Origin: Pseudomonadales bacterium
GTDB taxonomy: Bacteria; Pseudomonadota; Gammaproteobacteria; Pseudomonadales; Azotimanducaceae
Assembly (NCBI GenBank): GCA_041395945.1
Contig: JAWKZN010000001.1
Location: forward strand, 3,534,001-3,598,000
Direction: 5' to 3'
Length of the DNA stretch: 64,000 bases
Position numbers and translations under genes: made by a program. The notes below the pieces were generated by a model that did no database searches, was not told the origin of the DNA, and saw only the letters and a program-made list of their open reading frames with translations. This document shows positions 38,573 to 48,143 of the stretch, piece after piece. Every line of letters begins with the position of its first letter. The first letter of the stretch is position 1.

Positions 38573-39960
38573 GCAGCTCACTGCGAGAGCGGCTCGATCA
38601 TCCGGTGATCGATGCCGACGGCCACACCGTCGAGTTCATGCCCCAGGTAGCCGAGTACTGCCGGGAAGTCGCGGGACCCGAGGTGGCGCGACAGTTCGAG
38701 CGCAGCGGCTGCCTGGATGGCCTGCCGCTCGCGCTCGAGGCCAGGGCCAACGGTGGCCCCGGGCCGGCGATCCGGCCGCCCTGGTGGGCCGTGCCGGCGC
38801 GTAACACCCTCGATCGCGCCACGGCCATGTTCCCGCGCCTACTCTACGACCGGCTCGACGAGATAGGGCTGGATTTCGCCGTGCTCTACCCGACCCACGG
38901 GCTGTTCGCTCTGGGCCTCGAGGAGGACGAGGTCCGCCAGGCGGCGTGCCGGGCCTTCAACCTCTACCATGCCCGGCTCTACGGCGAATTCGCCGATCGG
39001 CTGGCGCCGGTGGCGGTCATTCCCATGAACACCCCCGGGGAAGCCGTTGTGGAACTGGAACACGCCCGAACGCTGGGGCTGAAGGCCGTGCTGCTCGGCG
39101 GCATGAGCCAGCGCGACGTGAACGGCCGCCGGCGGCTCGACGTCGTCGGCTTCGACAACGCCCACGACTACGACCCGGTCTGGGCCGCCTGCGAGCGCCT
39201 GGGATTCGCCCCGGCGTTCCACTCCTCTGGCATGGGCTGGGGCAGTCGAGCAAGCGACAAGAGTTACGTCTACAACCATATCGGCAATTTCGCCGCCGCC
39301 CAGGAAGCGATCTGCCGATCGCTGTTCCTCGGCGGCGTGACCCGGCGATTTCCCGGCCTCACCTTCGCTTTTCTGGAGGGCGGGGTCGGCTGGGCCTGCA
39401 ATCTGTTCTCCGATCTGATCGGCCATTGGGAAAAGCGTAACGTCGAGGCCCTGCGCCACTACGATCCGGCCATGCTCGACCGGGCCGAGCTCGAGCGCCT
39501 GTTCGACCGCTACGCCCCCAAACCCTTCGCGGACAAGAAGGAACAGCTCGACCGGACGCTGCGGATCCTGTCCAACCCGAATGAAGATCCGGCCACGCTG
39601 GACGAGTTCGCCGCCTTGCAGATCGACCACGCCGAGCAGATCGTCGAGCTTTTCGTCGAGCCGTTCCATTTCGGCTGCGAAGCGGACGACCCGATCAACC
39701 AGTTTGCCTTCAACCGCCGCGGCAACCCGTTCGGCGCCGAGCTCAAGGCACTGTTCAGCTCCGACATCGGGCACTGGGACGTGCCGGACATGAGCGGTGT
39801 GCTGGCGGAGGCCTACGAACTCGTCGAGCACGAGCTGATCACGCCCGCGAACTTCCGCGACTTCGTGTTCGGCAATGCCGTTTCACTGTACACCGCCGTC
39901 AACCCCCGGTTTTTCGACGGTACCGTCATCGCGCCACACCGCCAGGAGAACGCCTCATGA
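38569..39960 (+). CDS. Amidohydrolase-2 family hydrolase, long form
   Basis: 463 residues, about 80 longer than its paralogs. N-terminal metal motif VIDADGHTVE fits DxHxxE; FHSSGMGWG supplies a probable His, and the C-terminal SDIGHWDVPD segment replaces the SDFPHxDSTWP of the shorter proteins. An insertion near residues 310-390 accounts for the length. Substrate unknown. Overlaps both neighbours by 4 bases. Confidence 0.82.
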   Translation: MSSSLRERLDHPVIDADGHTVEFMPQVAEYCREVAGPEVARQFERSGCLDGLPLALEARANGGPGPAIRPPWWAVPARNTLDRATAMFPRLLYDRLDEIGLDFAVLYPTHGLFALGLEEDEVRQAACRAFNLYHARLYGEFADRLAPVAVIPMNTPGEAVVELEHARTLGLKAVLLGGMSQRDVNGRRRLDVVGFDNAHDYDPVWAACERLGFAPAFHSSGMGWGSRASDKSYVYNHIGNFAAAQEAICRSLFLGGVTRRFPGLTFAFLEGGVGWACNLFSDLIGHWEKRNVEALRHYDPAMLDRAELERLFDRYAPKPFADKKEQLDRTLRILSNPNEDPATLDEFAALQIDHAEQIVELFVEPFHFGCEADDPINQFAFNRRGNPFGAELKALFSSDIGHWDVPDMSGVLAEAYELVEHELITPANFRDFVFGNAVSLYTAVNPRFFDGTVIAPHRQENAS

Positions 39961-41063
39961 GCAAGCCGATCATTTCAGCCGATTCACACATCACGGAGCC
40001 CCCGGATTGCTACACCGCCCACATCGGCCCCCGATATCGTGACAAGGCCCCGCACATCACGCAGATGCAGGGGCTCGGCGACGTGTTCGTCATCGACGGG
40101 ATGCCCTCGCCCATTCCTCTGGGTCTCGTCGCCGCAGCCGGCCTCGATCCCAAGGACATCAAGGCCGACGGCGTTGCCTTCAAGGACCTGCACCGCTCCG
40201 GCTGGGACCCAAAGGCCCGGCAGGCGGACCAGGAGCGCGACGGCATCGCGGCAGAGATTCTCTACCCCACCGTGGGCATGGTGTTGTGCAACCATCCGGA
40301 CGTCGATTACAAGCAGGCCTGTATGGAGGCCTACAACCGCTGGCTCGCCGAGTATTGCGCCGGCGCCCCGGGACGGGTCTTCGGACTCGGGCAGACTGCC
40401 GTGACCAGCGTCGAAGCCGCCGTGCGTGAGCTCGAGGAGATGCGCAAGCTGGGGTTCGTCGGCGTGATGATGCCCGGCGAGCCGGGCACCGAATTCGACT
40501 ACGACGACCCGCGCTTCGATCCACTGTGGGAGGCGGCCATCGACCTCGGCATGCCCCTGTCGTTCCACATCCTGACCTCACGCTCCAGCGGCCTGAACGC
40601 GACGCGCGGCCCCAAGATCAATGCCTTCCTGCAGATCATCCGCGGCTGTCAGGACGTGATGGGGCTGTTCATCTTCTCCGGCGTGTTCGACCGGCATCCT
40701 GAGCTGAAGCTGGTCTGCGCAGAAGCGGACGCGGGATGGGTGCCCCACTACATGTACCGTATGGACCACGCCTACGAGTACCACCGCTACTGGATGAAAG
40801 CGCCGCCGCTTGAACGCAAGCCCAGCGAGTATTTTCGCGAGCACATTGCCATGACCTTCCAGGACGACTACGTGGCGTTCCAGTGCAAGGATCTGGTGAA
40901 CGTGCGGCGGCTGATGTGGGCGAGCGATTTCCCCCACAGCGATTCCACCTGGCCCCGGTCGCAATCGGTGCTCGCCGCGCAGACGGCTCACCTGACCGAG
41001 CAGGAGAAGGACTGGATCTGCCACGACAACGTCGCTGACTGGTACGGCATCGAGGTGCACTGA
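39957..41063 (+). CDS. Amidohydrolase-2 family hydrolase
   Basis: 368 residues. MSKPIISADSHITEPPDCY carries DxHxxE (Asp9, His11, Glu14); FHILTSR and WASDFPHSDSTWP complete the site. Very similar in outline to the proteins at 19609 and 59297, so one reaction is probably repeated on different substrates. Adjacent to a D-aminoacylase-like gene, as at 16666-20760. Confidence 0.86.
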   Translation: MSKPIISADSHITEPPDCYTAHIGPRYRDKAPHITQMQGLGDVFVIDGMPSPIPLGLVAAAGLDPKDIKADGVAFKDLHRSGWDPKARQADQERDGIAAEILYPTVGMVLCNHPDVDYKQACMEAYNRWLAEYCAGAPGRVFGLGQTAVTSVEAAVRELEEMRKLGFVGVMMPGEPGTEFDYDDPRFDPLWEAAIDLGMPLSFHILTSRSSGLNATRGPKINAFLQIIRGCQDVMGLFIFSGVFDRHPELKLVCAEADAGWVPHYMYRMDHAYEYHRYWMKAPPLERKPSEYFREHIAMTFQDDYVAFQCKDLVNVRRLMWASDFPHSDSTWPRSQSVLAAQTAHLTEQEKDWICHDNVADWYGIEVH

Positions 41064-41081
41064 GCACGGGGAGGCAACGCC

Positions 41082-42767
41082 ATGATTTTCGACCTGAGAA
41101 TCGATAACGGCACGCTCGTAGACGGCTCCGGTGCGCCGGGCCGGCCCGGTAGCATCGCGGTGAAGGACGGCCGCATCGTTGCCATGGGCGACGTGAGCGG
41201 CAAGGCCAGGCGCTCGCTGGACGCCGGCGGCAAGGTGATCGCGCCGGGTTTCGTCGATATCCACACGCACTACGACGCCCAGATCCTGTGGGACCGCATG
41301 CTGACGATCTCTCCCTGGCACGGCGTCACGACCGTCGTCATGGGCAACTGCGGCTTCGGCATCGCCCCGACCCGGCCGGTACATCGGGAACTCATCCTGC
41401 GGACCCTCGAGAAGGTCGAAGGCATGACCGCCGAGGCGCTGTTCGCGGGCCTCGGCGACGACTGGGCCTTCGAGACGTTCCCCGAGTACCTCGACGCCAT
41501 TGAGAGCCGCGGCAGTGCCATCAACGTCGCGGCCCTGGTCGGCCACACTCCGGTGCGTCTCTACGTGATGGGCGAGGAGGCAACCGAGCGCGAAGCCACG
41601 GACGACGAGATCACGACCATGCAGCGGATCGTGCGTGAAGCGATCGCCGCGGGAGGCCTCGGCTTCGCCACGTCGAAGGCCGCCACCCACGTCGGCTTCG
41701 AGGGCCGGCCGGTGCCGAGCCGACTCGCGGGCTTCAAGGAAATCGACGCGCTGGCGGCCACCGTTCCCGCCGCCGGCCGCGGCGTGATGCAGGCCACCAT
41801 CGGCAAGGGCCTGGCGCTGCCCGAGTTCGAGCGTCTGGCGAACAGCCACGGCATCCGCGTGAGCTGGACGGCGCTGCTCGGCGGCGGCGGCCTGCTGCGC
41901 AACAGCTCGGTCACGGATCAGCTCGAACGATCCGCCGCCATCCAGGCGCGCGGCGCGGACGTCTGGCCCCAGGTAGCCTGTCGGCCGCTCGTGCTGGAAT
42001 TCACCCTGAAGGAGCCGTTCCTGCTGGACATGAACCCGGTGTTCAACAAACTCTCCGGCGCCGACCCGGCCAGCCGCATGCAGGCATACGCCTCCGAGGA
42101 TTTTCGCGGCGAGTTCCACCGGATGATCGACGGCGGCGCTCTGACCGACGCGTTCGCCAAGGCGGTGGTCTCCTACAGCCGCTTGCACCCGGAGTATCAG
42201 GAACGTCTGCTCCCGGAGCTCGCCGCGCAGAAAGACAAACGCATCGCCGATTTCGTGCTCGATCTCGTCATCGAGGAGGAGCTCGACACCCGGATTCGCA
42301 TGCCGGTGGCCAATGTCGACGAGTCGGAAGTGGCGACGATGCTCAGCAACGATCATGTGGTGCTGGGGCTCTCCGACGCCGGCGCTCACGCCAGTCAGCT
42401 TTGCGATGCCTGCTATAGCACCCACCTGCTCGGCCATTGGGTGCGGGAAACCGGCGTGCTTTCTCTGGAGCGGGCGGTGCAGATGCTCACCTCGCTGCCG
42501 GCGACGGTGTTCGGCATCGCCGATCGCGGGCTGCTCGCCGTCGGCCGGCCCGCCGACATCGTGGTCTTCGATCCGGACACCGTGGGGGCAAGCCCGCTGG
42601 AGCGGGTCACGGACCAGCCCGCCGGGGCGGAGCGCCTCATCAGCCGGGCCCGCGGCATCGAGGCGGTGATCGTCAACGGAATCCTGCTGCGCCAGGCGAA
42701 CGAGGATCAGATCGCAGGCCCGGGTGCCCTGCCCGGCAGGCTGCTGCGCAATGGGAGGGCCGCATGA
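41082..42767 (+). CDS. Amidohydrolase-3 / N-acyl-D-amino-acid deacylase-like protein
   Basis: 561 residues, GGGGAGG upstream. HxH ligands His61 and His63 (DIHTHYDAQ), GNCGFGIAP and GLSDAGAHASQLCDA are conserved. Paralog of the 16666 gene. Lying between an amidohydrolase-2 and an LLM gene inside a BVMO operon, it is more likely a ring- or lactone-opening hydrolase than an amino-acid deacylase (inference). Confidence 0.84.
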   Translation: MIFDLRIDNGTLVDGSGAPGRPGSIAVKDGRIVAMGDVSGKARRSLDAGGKVIAPGFVDIHTHYDAQILWDRMLTISPWHGVTTVVMGNCGFGIAPTRPVHRELILRTLEKVEGMTAEALFAGLGDDWAFETFPEYLDAIESRGSAINVAALVGHTPVRLYVMGEEATEREATDDEITTMQRIVREAIAAGGLGFATSKAATHVGFEGRPVPSRLAGFKEIDALAATVPAAGRGVMQATIGKGLALPEFERLANSHGIRVSWTALLGGGGLLRNSSVTDQLERSAAIQARGADVWPQVACRPLVLEFTLKEPFLLDMNPVFNKLSGADPASRMQAYASEDFRGEFHRMIDGGALTDAFAKAVVSYSRLHPEYQERLLPELAAQKDKRIADFVLDLVIEEELDTRIRMPVANVDESEVATMLSNDHVVLGLSDAGAHASQLCDACYSTHLLGHWVRETGVLSLERAVQMLTSLPATVFGIADRGLLAVGRPADIVVFDPDTVGASPLERVTDQPAGAERLISRARGIEAVIVNGILLRQANEDQIAGPGALPGRLLRNGRAA

Positions 42768-43894
42768 AGTTCGGCCTGTTCGTCTACTGCACCATCGGGC
42801 GCCGCGCGGAGCTCGAGGCCGGCATGGCCGGCCGCCGGCCCGAACTCTACCAGCGAATGCTCAACGAGCTCGGCGAAGTGGCGGCGTTCGCCGACGATGC
42901 CGGGTACTTCGCTTTGGGTCACCCAGAGCACCATCTGCAGATCGAAGGCTTCGAGATCTCCAACGACCCGTGTCTGATGGCCATGTGGCTGGGTCAGCAC
43001 ACCCGCCGGCTGCGCATCGTCACCTGCGGGTTCGTCAGCACCGTCAACAACCCGCTGATGACGGCCGAGAAGATCGCGACCATGGATCACATGTTGAAGG
43101 GTCGTTTCGGCGTGGGCTTGGTGCGCGGCTATCAGGCTCGTTGGGTCGAGAACTACAAGATCCGCCCGGAGCTTGCCGCCGTCGGGCCCTGGAACGCGCA
43201 TGCGCCGGAGGACGAGCTGAACCGCGAGTACTTCGCCGAATTCGTCGATGTGGTCGTCAAGGCGCTCGGTCAAGACACCATCAACCACCAGGGCAGATTC
43301 TGGCAGTTCCCACCCCCGGACTTCGTCAACCCCCACGATCATCCGGTCTACGTTCAATATGGCCGGGGCGTGGATGCCGCCATGCGCGTGCACGAGGTGG
43401 GTATTGCGCCCAAGCCTTACCAGGCGCACATCCCGCTCTACGGCGGCTTCTCGCAGAGTTTGCGGACGGCGAAATTCTGGGCCCGCTACAAGGGACGGCC
43501 GATCGTGCTGTCGGGCAACACCGAGTTCCTCGAGCTGTTGTGGAGGGAATGGGAAGAAGAAGCCAAACGACACGGCCATGACGTGGCGCCGGGGGAACAG
43601 GCCTGCTGGGGTGGGATCGCCGTGTGCGCCGAGACGGATGCCAAAGCCCAGGCCTTGTTCGAAGACATGGAGTGGTTCTGGAAGACCTGGGCCACCCCAT
43701 TCGGACAGGGGCTACCCCAGCTGCTCGTCGGTTCTCCCGAGACCTTGAACCGGCAGATCGAAACCGTATCGAAGAGCGTGCCCATCGAAGAGGCTTTCCT
43801 GCTCATTCCTCAGGGTCTGCACACGCCGGCCCAGCTACAGGACTCTCTCGACCTGTTTGCCCGCAAGGTGATGCCGAATTTCGCCGATAACTGA
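42764..43894 (+). CDS. LLM-class flavin-dependent oxidoreductase
   Basis: 376 residues, ATGA overlap with the upstream gene. It shows AGYFALGHPEHHLQIEGFE, a GHPEHH segment like the VEHHF of the 7721 paralog, and MLKGRFGVGLVRGY. Probably an FMN-dependent monooxygenase or reductase of a pathway intermediate. It is followed by the CoA synthetase gene. Confidence 0.84.
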   Translation: MKFGLFVYCTIGRRAELEAGMAGRRPELYQRMLNELGEVAAFADDAGYFALGHPEHHLQIEGFEISNDPCLMAMWLGQHTRRLRIVTCGFVSTVNNPLMTAEKIATMDHMLKGRFGVGLVRGYQARWVENYKIRPELAAVGPWNAHAPEDELNREYFAEFVDVVVKALGQDTINHQGRFWQFPPPDFVNPHDHPVYVQYGRGVDAAMRVHEVGIAPKPYQAHIPLYGGFSQSLRTAKFWARYKGRPIVLSGNTEFLELLWREWEEEAKRHGHDVAPGEQACWGGIAVCAETDAKAQALFEDMEWFWKTWATPFGQGLPQLLVGSPETLNRQIETVSKSVPIEEAFLLIPQGLHTPAQLQDSLDLFARKVMPNFADN

Positions 43895-43906
43895 ATGGAG
43901 AATCCG

Positions 43907-45574
43907 ATGGTCTGGAACTTCGCCGACGTCTTTGAAGCCATCGCCGAGGTCAGCAACGATGAGCTACCGGCCTGCATCCACGCGGGCCCGGGCGGCGCGG
44001 CAGGCATCACGATCTCATGGCCGGAGCTGATGCGGCGCAGCAACCGACTGGCCCGCTATCTGGCCGCCCAAGGCCTGCGTCCGGGCAGCAAGGTCGCGCA
44101 CTACATGCGCAACTGCCCTGCGTACGTCGAGACTATGGTCGCGAGCTTCAAGGGCCGCTATGTCCACGTGAACGTCAACTACCGCTACCGCAACAACGAG
44201 CTGCACTACATCCTCGACAACTCGGACGCCGAGGCCGTAGTGTACGGCGCCGAGTTCCGCGAGCACGTGGCGGCGCTGCGCCCGCGCCTGCCGAAGGTAC
44301 GTGTCTGGATCGAGGTCACACCCTACTTCGAGCAGCCGCAAGATCGTGCCGCACACTTCGCCGTGTGCTACGACGACGTCGTCGGCGAAGGCGACGGCTC
44401 GCCACTCGACATCGAACGCAGCGGCAAGGACCTGCTTTTCATCTACACCGGAGGCACCACCGGCATGCCCAAGGGCGTGATGTGGGAGCACGAAGCCATC
44501 TGGCAGGCCGGCGGCTCTGGAGCTTCGTTGCTGAATCCCGGCCAGTCCGCACCCGAGTCCCCGGCGGAGCACGCCCAGCGCGTCGCCAAGGCCCCCATGC
44601 GGGGCAAGATGCTGGCCGCCTGTCCGCTCATGCACGGCACCGCCATGCTGACGAGCATCAACACGCTGACCCAGGGTGGCTGCGTGGTCACGGTGCCGGA
44701 ACACAGTCTCGACCCCCACGCCATGTGGGCAACGGTCGAGCGCTACCGGGTCAACTCGCTGGCCATCGTCGGCGACGCCTTCGCCAAGCCCCTGCTGCGC
44801 GCCCTCGAGGAGAAACCCGGCAGCTACGACCTCTCCAGCGTGATGGGCATCGTCAGCTCGGGCGTCATGTGGTCCCCGGAGGTGAAGCGCGGGCTGCTGC
44901 GCCACAACCCCAACATGGTGCTGATGGACTCTTTCGGCGCCTCCGAGGCCATAGGCTTCGGCACGTCCCGGACCACCGGCGACGAGGAAGCCACCACGGC
45001 TAAGTTCAGCATCGGCGAGCACTGCAAAGTATTCACCGAAGATCATCGTCCCGTACAGCCCGGTAGCGGCGAACCAGGTTTCATCGCCCGCCCCGGCCCG
45101 ATTCCGGTGGGTTACTACCAGGACCCGGAGAAAACGGCAACGACGTTCCCCGTGATCGACGGCGTGCGCTACTCCGTCCCGGGCGACTGGTGCGTGGTCG
45201 AAGCCGACGGTACGCTGACCCTGCTCGGCCGGGGCTCCGTGTGTATCAACTCTGGAGGCGAGAAGATTTATCCCGAGGAGATCGAGGAGGCGCTCAAGAC
45301 CCATCCCAACGTGGAGGACGCGTTGGTGGTGGGCGTGCCAGACGAGCGCTGGGGGCAGGCAGTGATCGGGGTCGTCGTCCCCGGGGATCCGGCAAAATTC
45401 GACGAGGCTGCGCTGCGCGAGCACGTCAAGTCACAGCTCGCGCCCTACAAGGCCCCGAAGCGGATCCTGATCTCCGACGTTCCCCTGCGGGCACCGAACG
45501 GCAAGGCCGATTACAAGATTGTCACGGAATTCGCCAGGGCCGCCGTCGGCAACGTCTCGGGGGCCAAACGCTGA
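43907..45574 (+). CDS. Acyl-CoA synthetase (AMP-forming)
   Basis: 555 residues from ATG 43907, chosen for GGAG 6 bases upstream; ATG 43895 has none. The P-loop-like IYTGGTTGMPKGVMW, FGASEAIGFGTS, GDWCVVEADGT (A8-like Asp) and the C-terminal APNGKADYK lysine are all present. It activates a carboxylic acid to its CoA ester; relatives include FadD-type enzymes for bulky acids. Last gene of the nine-gene operon. Confidence 0.9.
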   Translation: MVWNFADVFEAIAEVSNDELPACIHAGPGGAAGITISWPELMRRSNRLARYLAAQGLRPGSKVAHYMRNCPAYVETMVASFKGRYVHVNVNYRYRNNELHYILDNSDAEAVVYGAEFREHVAALRPRLPKVRVWIEVTPYFEQPQDRAAHFAVCYDDVVGEGDGSPLDIERSGKDLLFIYTGGTTGMPKGVMWEHEAIWQAGGSGASLLNPGQSAPESPAEHAQRVAKAPMRGKMLAACPLMHGTAMLTSINTLTQGGCVVTVPEHSLDPHAMWATVERYRVNSLAIVGDAFAKPLLRALEEKPGSYDLSSVMGIVSSGVMWSPEVKRGLLRHNPNMVLMDSFGASEAIGFGTSRTTGDEEATTAKFSIGEHCKVFTEDHRPVQPGSGEPGFIARPGPIPVGYYQDPEKTATTFPVIDGVRYSVPGDWCVVEADGTLTLLGRGSVCINSGGEKIYPEEIEEALKTHPNVEDALVVGVPDERWGQAVIGVVVPGDPAKFDEAALREHVKSQLAPYKAPKRILISDVPLRAPNGKADYKIVTEFARAAVGNVSGAKR

Positions 45575-45632
45575 GAGATTTGCAACCGTAAACTCCGGGA
45601 CTTCATCTCCTCTCGATAAGACAGAGTTCGGC

Positions 45633-46604
45633 TCAACAGAACCCGCGGCCAGATGCCAGACTCGCAGCCTGAAGAAGGGCGGAGAGCATCATCCGGTGAT
45701 CGGCAACCCCCTGTCCGGCAATGTCGTAGGCCGTGCCGTGTCCAACGCTCAGAAACAGATAAGGCGCACCCAGGAACACAGCGCAGTTGCCTTCGAAACC
45801 CCAGGTCTTGATGGCTATATGGCCCTGGTCGTGGAACATGGCGATCACTACGTCGTAGCGGCCCTCGATGCAGTGTCGGAACACGGTGTCCGGTGCAATG
45901 GGACCCTCGACGGCGACCCCGGCCGCCGCTGCCGCCGCCACCCCAGGCTCGATCGACGCACTTTCCTGGCGCCCGCGCGCGTGCGGGTTCAGCCCAGCGA
46001 CACCGACACGCGGATTGGCGATTCCCCAGCGCTCTAGGGATTCGGCCGTGCGGAGGATCGCGCGTGTGACGAGTTCCTGCGAGAGGTTCCGGCAGACGTC
46101 CTCGAGGGGGACGTGATCGAACACATGCACGACACGCAACGGTCCGGACAGCAACGTCAGATACAAGGAACCCGGATCCGTGCCTGGCAGCCCCCCTGTC
46201 ATGCCGCCCTTCGCCAGCGCCTCGCCGTTGACCGGCGCCATCACACTGGCTGCGATCCGACCGGACATGGCCAGGTCGGCGGCGGCCTGGAGCCACTGCC
46301 CGTTGGCGCGCCCGCAGCTCTCCTTGGCCACACCGAGCTCAATCTCCGACGCGTCGAGGTTGCCCGGATCGAAGACATCCACGGTGCCCTCCTCACGCCC
46401 CGCCTGCGACAGATCCTCGATCCGCCGGATCTTCAGGTCGGCCCCCGCCACCTCGGCACCCAGTGCAACCGCTGCTATGCTGCCGATCACCACGGGACGG
46501 CAGCTCGCATAGGGTAAACCGGTCGCCAGCGACTTTGCGACGACCTCGGGCCCAATGCCGCAGGGATCGCCAGGGGTAATACCGATCAATGGCTTTTCTC
46601 CCAT
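45633..46604 (-). CDS. PdxA-family (4-phospho-hydroxythreonine dehydrogenase-like) protein
   Basis: 323 residues. GITPGDPCGIGPEV, GHTD-region equivalent LPGTDPGSL and the metal-site MFHDQGH are PdxA signatures. No other pyridoxine gene is nearby, and PdxA homologs (PdxA2) in catabolic clusters oxidise other hydroxyacid substrates, so a role in degradation is likely. Divergent from the MaoC gene across an exact operator. Confidence 0.85.
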   Translation of the reverse strand: MGEKPLIGITPGDPCGIGPEVVAKSLATGLPYASCRPVVIGSIAAVALGAEVAGADLKIRRIEDLSQAGREEGTVDVFDPGNLDASEIELGVAKESCGRANGQWLQAAADLAMSGRIAASVMAPVNGEALAKGGMTGGLPGTDPGSLYLTLLSGPLRVVHVFDHVPLEDVCRNLSQELVTRAILRTAESLERWGIANPRVGVAGLNPHARGRQESASIEPGVAAAAAAGVAVEGPIAPDTVFRHCIEGRYDVVIAMFHDQGHIAIKTWGFEGNCAVFLGAPYLFLSVGHGTAYDIAGQGVADHRMMLSALLQAASLASGRGFC

Positions 46605-46620
46605 GAACCCCCCTGGAACC

Positions 46621-46634
46621 GTAAGTGACTTTAC
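46621..46634. promoter_or_regulatory. Predicted operator GTAA-N6-TTAC (exact)
   Basis: GTAA GTGACT TTAC, differing from the 26364 site at one spacer base only, in the divergent gap between PdxA-like (-) and MaoC-like (+). Confidence 0.65.
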
Positions 46635-46709
46635 TACAGACTACGCGTGCACCAGTCCGCGTGGCAAGTTCCGGAACGCATCGGGCCGGGCTGCCGGAAG
46701 GGAGGAACC

Positions 46710-47189
46710 ATGGAGATCGTCGGCATCGGAATCGCGTGGGAGGATCTGCCGGTGGGCAGACGCTTCCGGACCCTCGCACGGACCGTCACCGAAACGGACC
46801 TCGTCAACTTCATCAATACCACCGGCATGGTGGAGGTGCTGTTCACGGACGCCGAGTACGCCGCGCGACACGCGCCTCGAGGAGGTCGCCTGGTGCCGGG
46901 CGCGCTGGTGTATGCGATTGCCGAGGGGCTGCTGGTGCAATCCACGCTGCAGCGGACCGGCCTTGCCTTCCTGTCGATGACCTTTGACGTCAAGGACCCT
47001 ACCTTCGTCGGAGACACCGTGCACGTGGTAGTGGAAGTGCTGGAAAGCCGGGCCACCTGGAAGGACCCCAACCGGGGCCTGGTGCGTACCCGCAACAACA
47101 TCGTCAACCAACGCGGCGAGACGGTGATCTCTTACGCACCGCTGCGGCTCTCCGCGGGGCGCACCCTGAGAGACTCGAGCGGCGACTGA
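46710..47189 (+). CDS. MaoC-like / hotdog dehydratase
   Basis: 159 residues from ATG 46710 with GGAGG upstream. A single hotdog domain with GRRFRTLARTVTETDLVNF and VKDPTFVGDTVHVVVEV. MaoC proteins hydrate enoyl-CoAs; the catalytic Asp/His pair is not clear here, so it may bind rather than hydrate. It converges with the SDR at 47214. Confidence 0.75.
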   Translation: MEIVGIGIAWEDLPVGRRFRTLARTVTETDLVNFINTTGMVEVLFTDAEYAARHAPRGGRLVPGALVYAIAEGLLVQSTLQRTGLAFLSMTFDVKDPTFVGDTVHVVVEVLESRATWKDPNRGLVRTRNNIVNQRGETVISYAPLRLSAGRTLRDSSGD

Positions 47190-47213
47190 TCGAGACGTCG
47201 CTGGGGCCCGATG

Positions 47214-48086
47214 TCATACATCCATCGGGTTCAACGGCTTCGGCCAGCGATCGCGGGTCGACTCCATGATCTCGCCCGCCCCTTCCACGGTCAGCGGCGC
47301 GTCCTGCTCTTGCTCTGCCAGCGTGTCGACCTGCCAGTTCAGCATGCTGATGCGGTTGCCGCTCGCGCAGAAAATCCTGCCGGTCACGTCGGCCGCGGCG
47401 TCGGTGCACAGCCACGCCACCACCGGTGAAACCTTCTCCGGCGCGAAGCGATCCTTGGCCGCTTCCGGGAGCAGATCCTCGGTCATCCGCGACCAGGCCG
47501 CCGGTGCCAGCACGTTGACGGTGATGCCGTAGCGGATGCCTTCCCGCGCCAGGCAGCGCATGAAGCCGGCGACACCCGCTTTGGCCGCCCCGTAGTTGGT
47601 CTGGCCGAAGTTGCCGATGAGCCCCGCAGTGGAACTGGTGACGATGATCCGCCCGCCCCGCTGCTGCTCGAGCATCCGGTCATAGGCGGCCTTCGACACG
47701 ACGTACGTGCCCCGCAGATGGACATCGATGACCGCATCCCACATATCCGCGGTCATGTTCTTGAATGACTTGTCACGCAGAATCCCGGCGTTGCAGATGC
47801 AGATATCCAGACCACCGAAATTCTCGACGGCAGTCTGCACCATGGCAGCGGCATCATGTTCATCGCTCACGGAGCCGTAGTCGGCGATGGCCTTACCGCC
47901 GGCGATACGAATCTCCTCGACGACCTGATCCGCCATGCCGTGACCTGCACCGGTACCATCCCGGGCGCCGCCGAGGTCATTCACTACCACCGCGGCACCT
48001 TCGCGCGCGAGCAGCAGCGCATGGCTGCGACCCAGCCCCCCGCCTGCTCCGGTCACCAGGGCCACTTTTCCTTCCAAGGTCGGCAT
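47214..48086 (-). CDS. SDR, MFE-2-type 3-hydroxyacyl-CoA dehydrogenase
   Basis: 290 residues. TGAGGGLGRSHALLLA, VVNDLGG, CNAG and YGAAKAG match the dehydrogenase domain of multifunctional enzyme type 2. It oxidises a 3-hydroxyacyl-CoA with NAD. It could follow the MaoC-like protein in beta-oxidation. Downstream of the extradiol dioxygenase in the leftward direction. Confidence 0.88.
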   Translation of the reverse strand: MPTLEGKVALVTGAGGGLGRSHALLLAREGAAVVVNDLGGARDGTGAGHGMADQVVEEIRIAGGKAIADYGSVSDEHDAAAMVQTAVENFGGLDICICNAGILRDKSFKNMTADMWDAVIDVHLRGTYVVSKAAYDRMLEQQRGGRIIVTSSTAGLIGNFGQTNYGAAKAGVAGFMRCLAREGIRYGITVNVLAPAAWSRMTEDLLPEAAKDRFAPEKVSPVVAWLCTDAAADVTGRIFCASGNRISMLNWQVDTLAEQEQDAPLTVEGAGEIMESTRDRWPKPLNPMDV

Positions 48087-48143
48087 CTCTCGCTCTCCTG
48101 CTGTTGTGAAACTGGTGTCGGGCGCCGCCGTCGCTGCGAACGG

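Noticed and set aside
40578..42437. A 619-codon leftward frame opposite 39957-42767
   Set aside because: Antisense to two conserved hydrolase genes; no protein-like motifs.
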